This document shows positions 6,676 to 11,464 of a DNA stretch of 11,464 nt, piece by piece. Every line of letters begins with the position of its first letter. The first letter of the stretch is position 1. The DNA is from Legionellales bacterium UBA5158 (GTDB lineage Bacteria; Pseudomonadota; Gammaproteobacteria; DSM-16500), in the NCBI GenBank assembly GCA_002413665.1, contig DHXK01000007.1, positions 14,061-25,524 of the forward strand, given 5' to 3'. The position numbers and the translations under genes are program-made. The notes below the pieces were generated by a model, which saw nothing but the letters and a program-made list of their open reading frames with translations, did not search any database and was not told the DNA's origin.

Positions 6676-8712
6676 ATGGAAAATCCGTTATTAATTGAAA
6701 GTCCGCTACCGTTATTTAGCAAAATTATTCCTGAACAACATATTGAAGCCGCGGTGAAAGATGTCCTCGCAGCCAATCGAAAAACACTAATTGCTCTGCT
6801 TGCACAAAATGAATTTAACTGGGAGAACCTGCTTGCACCTTTAGATGATATGCAAGATAGACTCTCAAAAATCTGGTCTCCTATTTCACATTTACATTCC
6901 GTGCTGGAATCAGAAACATTACGCGCAGCATACAATAGCAGTTTGCCATCACTGACTGAATATCAGACTGAACTGATGCAAAACGAAAATCTTTATCATG
7001 CTATTCAATCCGTCGCAAACAGTCCGGCTTATTCTCAATTAAATCCCAGCCAACAAAAAGTCATAGCAAATGATCTTCGTGATTTTAAACTAGCCGGCGT
7101 AAATTTATCTCCACAAGACAAACAACTTTTTGGTGATTATCAAAAACAATTAAGCAAACTCACGACTGAATTTTCCGAAAATATTTTAGATGCAACTCAT
7201 GCTTGGACTTTACACGTAACAGACGAAAAAGATTTGCAAGGACTGTCTGGTCAAGATATTCAAATCGCCAAAGAAACAGCCGAGAAAAAAAATAAAACTG
7301 GATGGATGTTTACGCTGGAATATCCTTCTTATTCTGCTGTTATACGTTTTTTAGAAAATCGAGAATTACGTCGCCAAATGTATGAAGCTTATGTGACACG
7401 CGCCTCGGATCAAGGCCCACAAGCCGATCAGTGGGATAACTCACTTATCATGGAAAATATTTTACGAATCCGTTATGAGCTTGCTAATTTATTAGGGTTT
7501 AAAAATTACGCTGAATATTCACTCGTTACAAAAATGGCAAAATCGCCTAAGCCTGTTTTAGATTTTTTAAATAATCTAGTTGATGAATCTAAACTCTCTG
7601 CAAAAAAAGAATTAAGTGAGCTGCTTGAATTTGCTAAAAAAGACCATATTACAGAGGTAAAGGCATGGGATTTAGCTTTTTATACTGAAAAATTACGTCA
7701 ACAAAAATATGCCGTTTCACAGGAAGAACTAAAACCCTATTTTCCTGCAGATAAAACGTTAGCGGGTCTTTTTGAGGTGGTGAATAAATTATATGGCATT
7801 CGAATAACTGAAAAAACGGATGTTGATGTTTGGCATCCTCAAGTAAAATATTTTTTAATTTACGATAAAGATAATATTTTACGCGGTGGATTTTATATCG
7901 ATCTTTATGCGCGCGATCACAAACGCGATGGCGCATGGATGGATGAATGTCGCATACGTAGACGCTTAATCGATGGTAGCATTCAACATCCTGTCGCTTA
8001 TTTAACGTGTAATTTCACTCGTCCTATAGGCGAACATCCTGCATTGCTTTCTCAAGATGAAGTTGAAACATTATTTCATGAGTTTGGACATTGCCTACAT
8101 CATATTCTCACACAAATCGATTACCCTACCATTTCTGGCATTAATGGTGTGCCCTGGGATGCAGTAGAGTTTCCTAGCCAAATGATGGAACATTGGTGCT
8201 GGGAAAAAGAAGGCATAGCACTTATTTCAGGACACTACAAAACCGGTGAAGTGTTACCTGATGAACTTTATAAAAAATTACATGCTGCTAAAACATTCCA
8301 ATCAGGCATGCACATGTTACGACAGATTGAATTTGCATTATTTGATTTTCGTCTTCATCTTGAATATGACCCTGCTCAAGGTGGTAGAATTCAAACTATT
8401 CTAGATGAAGTCCGCGTGCAAGTTGCTGTTGTAAAACCGCCTGCCTTTAATCGTTTTCAACATACTTTTTCGCATATTTTTGCGGGTAGTTATGCTGCTG
8501 GATATTACAGTTACAAATGGTCTGAAGTACTTTCTAGTGATGCATTTTCATTATTCGAAGAGACAGGTGCATTTAACCCTACCACCGGTGCATCGTTTAT
8601 GAAAAATATTTTAGAGCAAGGCGGACTGCCCGATCCTATGGATGCATTTATATCTTTTCGAGGACGTGGACCTAAAATTGATGCTTTGTTGCGTCATGCA
8701 GGTTTGGTGTAA
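6676..8712 (+). CDS. prlC: Oligopeptidase A (M3 family zinc metallopeptidase)
   Basis: Cytosolic thimet-type peptidase (PrlC/OpdA) that cleaves oligopeptides, including released signal peptides, down to small fragments. The 678 residues match the E. coli length of 680. The fold is the usual all-helical M3 arrangement with an N-terminal helical region. The zinc site is HEFGH at 468-472, catalytic E469, with the third ligand most likely E498 in AVEFPSQMMEHW. The substrate-binding segment is FAGSYAAGYYSYKWSEVLS (from 602), which carries the conserved tyrosines. No signal peptide or membrane segment is visible. GAGAG precedes the ATG at suitable spacing. It lies 97 bases upstream of a peptide transporter, which fits joint use of imported peptides, though a palindrome separates them. 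The dipeptidyl carboxypeptidase Dcp is the main alternative, but the sequence looks closer to OpdA. Confidence 0.93.
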   Translation: MENPLLIESPLPLFSKIIPEQHIEAAVKDVLAANRKTLIALLAQNEFNWENLLAPLDDMQDRLSKIWSPISHLHSVLESETLRAAYNSSLPSLTEYQTELMQNENLYHAIQSVANSPAYSQLNPSQQKVIANDLRDFKLAGVNLSPQDKQLFGDYQKQLSKLTTEFSENILDATHAWTLHVTDEKDLQGLSGQDIQIAKETAEKKNKTGWMFTLEYPSYSAVIRFLENRELRRQMYEAYVTRASDQGPQADQWDNSLIMENILRIRYELANLLGFKNYAEYSLVTKMAKSPKPVLDFLNNLVDESKLSAKKELSELLEFAKKDHITEVKAWDLAFYTEKLRQQKYAVSQEELKPYFPADKTLAGLFEVVNKLYGIRITEKTDVDVWHPQVKYFLIYDKDNILRGGFYIDLYARDHKRDGAWMDECRIRRRLIDGSIQHPVAYLTCNFTRPIGEHPALLSQDEVETLFHEFGHCLHHILTQIDYPTISGINGVPWDAVEFPSQMMEHWCWEKEGIALISGHYKTGEVLPDELYKKLHAAKTFQSGMHMLRQIEFALFDFRLHLEYDPAQGGRIQTILDEVRVQVAVVKPPAFNRFQHTFSHIFAGSYAAGYYSYKWSEVLSSDAFSLFEETGAFNPTTGASFMKNILEQGGLPDPMDAFISFRGRGPKIDALLRHAGLV

Positions 8713-8731
8713 GCGACTGAAAGTTATAGTC

Positions 8732-8779
8732 CTCCTCTCCCCGGCTCGCACCGTACGCATAGCGCGGGAAGAGAGGGAG
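8732..8779. repeat. Palindromic element between oligopeptidase and transporter genes
   Basis: CTCCTCTC (8732-8739) pairs with GAGAGGGAG (8771-8779) with one bulged base, and CCCG (8740-8743) continues with CGGG (8765-8768) across a two-base bulge, giving about 12 base pairs and a loop of roughly 20 bases. The element fills about half of the 97-base gap and is much more GC-rich than its flanks. A T6 run (8791-8796) follows 11 bases later, so it may act as a leaky terminator of the oligopeptidase gene. It is related to the element at 1206-1240 (17 of 24 positions, inverted). Confidence 0.5.
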
Positions 8780-8809
8780 TCTTCTATTAGTTTTTTATAG
8801 GTAACCTAA

Positions 8810-10270
8810 ATGATTTTTTTAAAAAACCATCCAAAGGCTTTACCTTTTTTGTTTTTAACAGAGATGTGGGAACGCTTTGGATTTTACGTTGTTCAAGGCA
8901 TGTTAGTTTTATACATGGCAAAAGAATTTCATTTTTCAGATGATGCAAGCTATACCATCATGGGTGTGTTTAGTGCGCTGGCTTACATCGCTCCATTCGT
9001 AGGTGGGTTTTTAGCAGATCGAGTGCTGGGAGCCAAGACTGCCATTGTTTGGGGAGGCATTTTTCTCAGTGCCGGTTATGCAATGCTAGCATTCCCTTGG
9101 CCTAGTGGTTTTTATCTTTCACTAGCCACTATTATTATTGGTAATGGTTTGTTAAAGCCAAATATTTCTAGTTTATTAGGGTCTCTCTACGAACAAGATG
9201 ATCCACGACGGGAATCTGGATTTACTATTTTTTATATTGGTATCAATTTAGGGATTTTATTAGCAGGTCTCAGCTCTGGTTATATTAAAGATCATTTAGG
9301 CTGGCACGCTGGCTTTGCACTTGCCAGCATGGGTTTACTCATAGGATTAATGATTTTCAGAACCGGGTTAAAACAATTAGAACAGCTAAAACATAATCCT
9401 TTAAACAATAGTCCTAATATCAGTAAATGGGCTAAAACTGGGATTATTGCTTGTTGTCTTGCTGCTATCTATTTAGTGAGCAAGTTATTACAAAACAGTT
9501 TATTGGCAACATGGTTATTACCCAGCGCAGGCATAGTCTTATTGGTTTTTTTATTGGTCGTCACATACAAACAAAAACAACCTTTTCGCAGTCGCATGTT
9601 ATCGCTGAATGCTTTAATTCTTTCTTCTATTATTTTTTGGATGATTTACTTACAACTGTTTTTTTCTGCTAACTTATTCATTGAACGCTTAGTCAATAAA
9701 GACTTCTTTGGCTTCCACATTCCTACCACTGTTTTTTATGCACTAGAAGCTGTTTTTATTATTTTACTTGGACCCATTTTTGCCTGGACCTGGCAATCAC
9801 TGAGTCACTCTAGCCGTAACCCTTCTGCATTTTTGAAATTCATTTTAGCCATTGCCTGCGTAGGAATGGCATTTCTCATATTAGCTGTCAGCACGCATTT
9901 TACGAATGCTGACCATTTAGTGAATCCTTTATGGATAGTCTTATCATATTGTTTAATTACGATAGGGGAATTATTTTTATCTCCTATAGGCTTATCTGCC
10001 GTTACGACTCTCGCTCCTCGTGAACTCATGGGGATGATGATGGGCATATGGTTTGTTGCCTTAGGCTTTGGTGGTCAATTTGCGGGATGGTTAGCTAAAC
10101 TGGCCAGTATTCCAGCAAATGTAACCTCTTTAGTTGGACAATTAGACATCTACAAGGTGGCATTTTTAAATTATGCACTTATTGCTTTCAGCGTTTCCTT
10201 TATTTTGTTTATGATTCAATTAGTTATGAAAAAGTTTTTACCCAAGGATGGTAGCAGAAAAATGGTATAA
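8810..10270 (+). CDS. POT/PTR2-family proton-dependent oligopeptide transporter
   Basis: Inner-membrane symporter of the major facilitator superfamily that imports di- and tripeptides with protons. The 486-residue protein is mostly hydrophobic, consistent with 12-14 membrane helices. Signature features are the proton-coupling ExxER motif in helix 1 (E18, E21, R22, followed by FGFY), GGFLADR (65-71), GNGLLKPNISSLLG (111-124), the PTR2 motif FYIGINLG (141-148) and the C-terminal GELFLSPIGLS (E387, S391-P392). Helix 1 has FYV where many POT proteins have YY. A basic tail ends the protein. The ATG follows AGG about 9 bases upstream. The adjacent cytosolic oligopeptidase suggests peptide nutrition, as expected for an amino-acid-dependent bacterium. 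The exact substrate range cannot be read from the sequence, so no symbol is given. Confidence 0.92.
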   Translation: MIFLKNHPKALPFLFLTEMWERFGFYVVQGMLVLYMAKEFHFSDDASYTIMGVFSALAYIAPFVGGFLADRVLGAKTAIVWGGIFLSAGYAMLAFPWPSGFYLSLATIIIGNGLLKPNISSLLGSLYEQDDPRRESGFTIFYIGINLGILLAGLSSGYIKDHLGWHAGFALASMGLLIGLMIFRTGLKQLEQLKHNPLNNSPNISKWAKTGIIACCLAAIYLVSKLLQNSLLATWLLPSAGIVLLVFLLVVTYKQKQPFRSRMLSLNALILSSIIFWMIYLQLFFSANLFIERLVNKDFFGFHIPTTVFYALEAVFIILLGPIFAWTWQSLSHSSRNPSAFLKFILAIACVGMAFLILAVSTHFTNADHLVNPLWIVLSYCLITIGELFLSPIGLSAVTTLAPRELMGMMMGIWFVALGFGGQFAGWLAKLASIPANVTSLVGQLDIYKVAFLNYALIAFSVSFILFMIQLVMKKFLPKDGSRKMV

Positions 10271-10271
10271 T
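10263..10271 (+). promoter_or_regulatory. Extended -10 promoter overlapping the transporter stop codon
   Basis: TGG-TATAAT is a perfect extended -10 element. It contains the TAA stop of the transporter gene (10268-10270). There is no good -35 at 16-18 bases upstream, as is common for TGn promoters. Transcription would begin near 10278, giving a leader of about 31 bases before the NTPase ATG. The NTPase gene could therefore be expressed independently of the transporter. Confidence 0.5.
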
Positions 10272-10277
10272 GATTTA

Positions 10278-10289
10278 AAGTGTTCACTT
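10278..10289. promoter_or_regulatory. Small dyad at the predicted transcription start (possible operator)
   Basis: AAGTG-TT-CACTT is a perfect 5-bp inverted repeat with a 2-base centre, placed at the predicted +1 of the extended -10 promoter. The position fits a repressor site, but arms this short occur by chance in AT-rich DNA. Confidence 0.25.
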
Positions 10290-10308
10290 CAGCCTAGGAG
10301 TAGATTCT

Positions 10309-11464
10309 ATGTTTGACGCAGACCGACCTATAGTCAGCAGCGAACAAGACCGATTAGGCAGGAATGAATTCGCAAAATATCTAGCTCGCTGTATGCTGGA
10401 TCATAAAAATCCTGAAAGTCTAGTATTAGGCTTGCAAGGTGGCTGGGGTAGCGGTAAAACTTCGCTGATCAACCTTATTATTCAAGAATTGCATCAAGCG
10501 AGTAATAATAGTTTAGATTCTGAAAAGCCTATTATTTTAAACTTTAGTCCTTGGAGTTACTCTGGTCAAAACCAATTAATTTATGGTTTTTTTCGTCGAC
10601 TATCTTCCGAGCTAAGACGATTTCCTTATTTAGAAAATTCATCAGAAATTATTCATCTTTTAGAATTATATATCTCTTTTTTCACGCAACAACCCATGCC
10701 TAAATCATTGCGATTACAACACGGTTTATTAGCAAAATTAAAACATCCCCTTGCTAACAAACAAGAAAGCTATGCTTGGGAGTCAGGACGTGATCCCACC
10801 CTCGTTAAAGTTGAATTAAATGAATTATTAAGAAAACTTAATCGCAAGATTATTATTATCATCGATAATATTTCGCGCTTAGAAGCCAAAGAAATAACGC
10901 AAATTTTACAGATAGTAAAATCCATGGGAGATTATGCCAATACTATTTATTTGCTTGTCTACGACAAAGAACAAGTCATCAATGCCATTGATCAAATTCA
11001 TGAAGGTGAAGGCATACAATATTTAGAAAAATTAGTGCAACTTCCTTTCGATGTTCCACCTATTTCAAAACAAGATTTAGAAAATTTACTCATTGATAAA
11101 TTACAATATGTTGTAGAAATTGCTCCGGAAGGTCGCTGGGATAATACTTACTGGGCTGATATTTATTATTCTACTTTAAAATATTTCTTTAATAATTCTC
11201 GGGATATTACACGCTATTTAAATACTTTAAGCTTTAGTTACTTACGTGTAAAAGATGTTGTAAATCCTGTTGATTTTTTTTCGCTGACTGGCATTGAAGT
11301 ATTTGAGCCGGCTGTTTATATTGGCATTCGAGAAAACAAAGATTTATTTACAGACCTTCTAGAAAATGTTTATGTTTTTGATGAAGATAAAATGAAGAAA
11401 GATAAATTACGTTGCGATGAAGTAATACAACGTGCAAAAAATATTTCTACTGACAGTCTGCGAT
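10309..11464 (+). CDS. KAP-family P-loop NTPase, 3' end outside window
   Basis: The first 385 codons are open to the window edge with no stop, so the gene is cut by the window, not broken. AGGAG (10296-10300) lies 8 bases before the ATG. Walker A is GGWGSGKTS (K50), and FSPWSYSGQNQLIYGFFRRL (79-98) is the block that follows it in KAP NTPases. Walker B is IIIIIDNISRL (181-191), then QILQIVKSMGDYANTIYLLVYDKEQV, the usual next strand. The family normally has DELDR or DDLDR; here N187 and S189 replace acidic residues. The membrane helices many KAP proteins carry between Walker A and B are not seen. KAP proteins are named after Kidins220/ARMS and the phage-exclusion protein PifA; some act in defence, most are uncharacterised. 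Base composition matches the neighbours, so there is no sign of recent transfer. Function is unknown. Confidence 0.85.
   Translation, partial: MFDADRPIVSSEQDRLGRNEFAKYLARCMLDHKNPESLVLGLQGGWGSGKTSLINLIIQELHQASNNSLDSEKPIILNFSPWSYSGQNQLIYGFFRRLSSELRRFPYLENSSEIIHLLELYISFFTQQPMPKSLRLQHGLLAKLKHPLANKQESYAWESGRDPTLVKVELNELLRKLNRKIIIIIDNISRLEAKEITQILQIVKSMGDYANTIYLLVYDKEQVINAIDQIHEGEGIQYLEKLVQLPFDVPPISKQDLENLLIDKLQYVVEIAPEGRWDNTYWADIYYSTLKYFFNNSRDITRYLNTLSFSYLRVKDVVNPVDFFSLTGIEVFEPAVYIGIRENKDLFTDLLENVYVFDEDKMKKDKLRCDEVIQRAKNISTDSLR

Overview
The window is chromosomal DNA from a low-GC (roughly 38-40% by eye) Gram-negative gammaproteobacterium. The pointers are a two-subunit glycyl-tRNA synthetase, LPS-core and heptose genes, and the glyQ-glyS-gmhB-plsC gene order known from Pseudomonas and relatives. 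The AT-rich codon use, the peptide-uptake and peptidase genes, and the KAP NTPase would fit the order Legionellales (Legionella, Coxiella and relatives). That placement is an inference from style, not a proof.

The left half (41-5650) is one minus-strand cluster, read right to left: glyQ, glyS, gmhB, plsC, waaG. glyQ and glyS overlap by 11 bases and gmhB and plsC overlap by 4 (ATGA), so both pairs look translationally coupled. The glyS-gmhB and plsC-waaG junctions each carry a GC-rich palindromic element. A short extended -10 promoter lies just upstream of glyQ. The cluster joins tRNA-Gly charging with envelope synthesis: the heptose precursor (GmhB), phosphatidic acid (PlsC), and addition of a hexose to the LPS core (WaaG).

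A 228-base divergent spacer (5651-5878) separates this cluster from the plus-strand genes. queC (preQ0 synthase, queuosine pathway) comes first. It is followed by an M3 oligopeptidase A gene (prlC/opdA) and a POT-family proton-coupled peptide transporter, with another palindromic element between the last two. Import of small peptides beside a cytosolic peptidase suggests use of peptides as an amino-acid source.

The right edge (10309-11464) holds the first 385 codons of a KAP-family P-loop NTPase, still open at the window end. It has a strong ribosome-binding site, an extended -10 promoter overlapping the transporter stop codon, and a small dyad near the predicted transcription start. Its Walker B region reads DNISR where the family usually has DELDR or DDLDR. 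This is the most unusual gene here, and its downstream partners lie outside the window. No stretch without a gene exceeds 228 bases. I saw no tRNA, rRNA, CRISPR array or insertion sequence.
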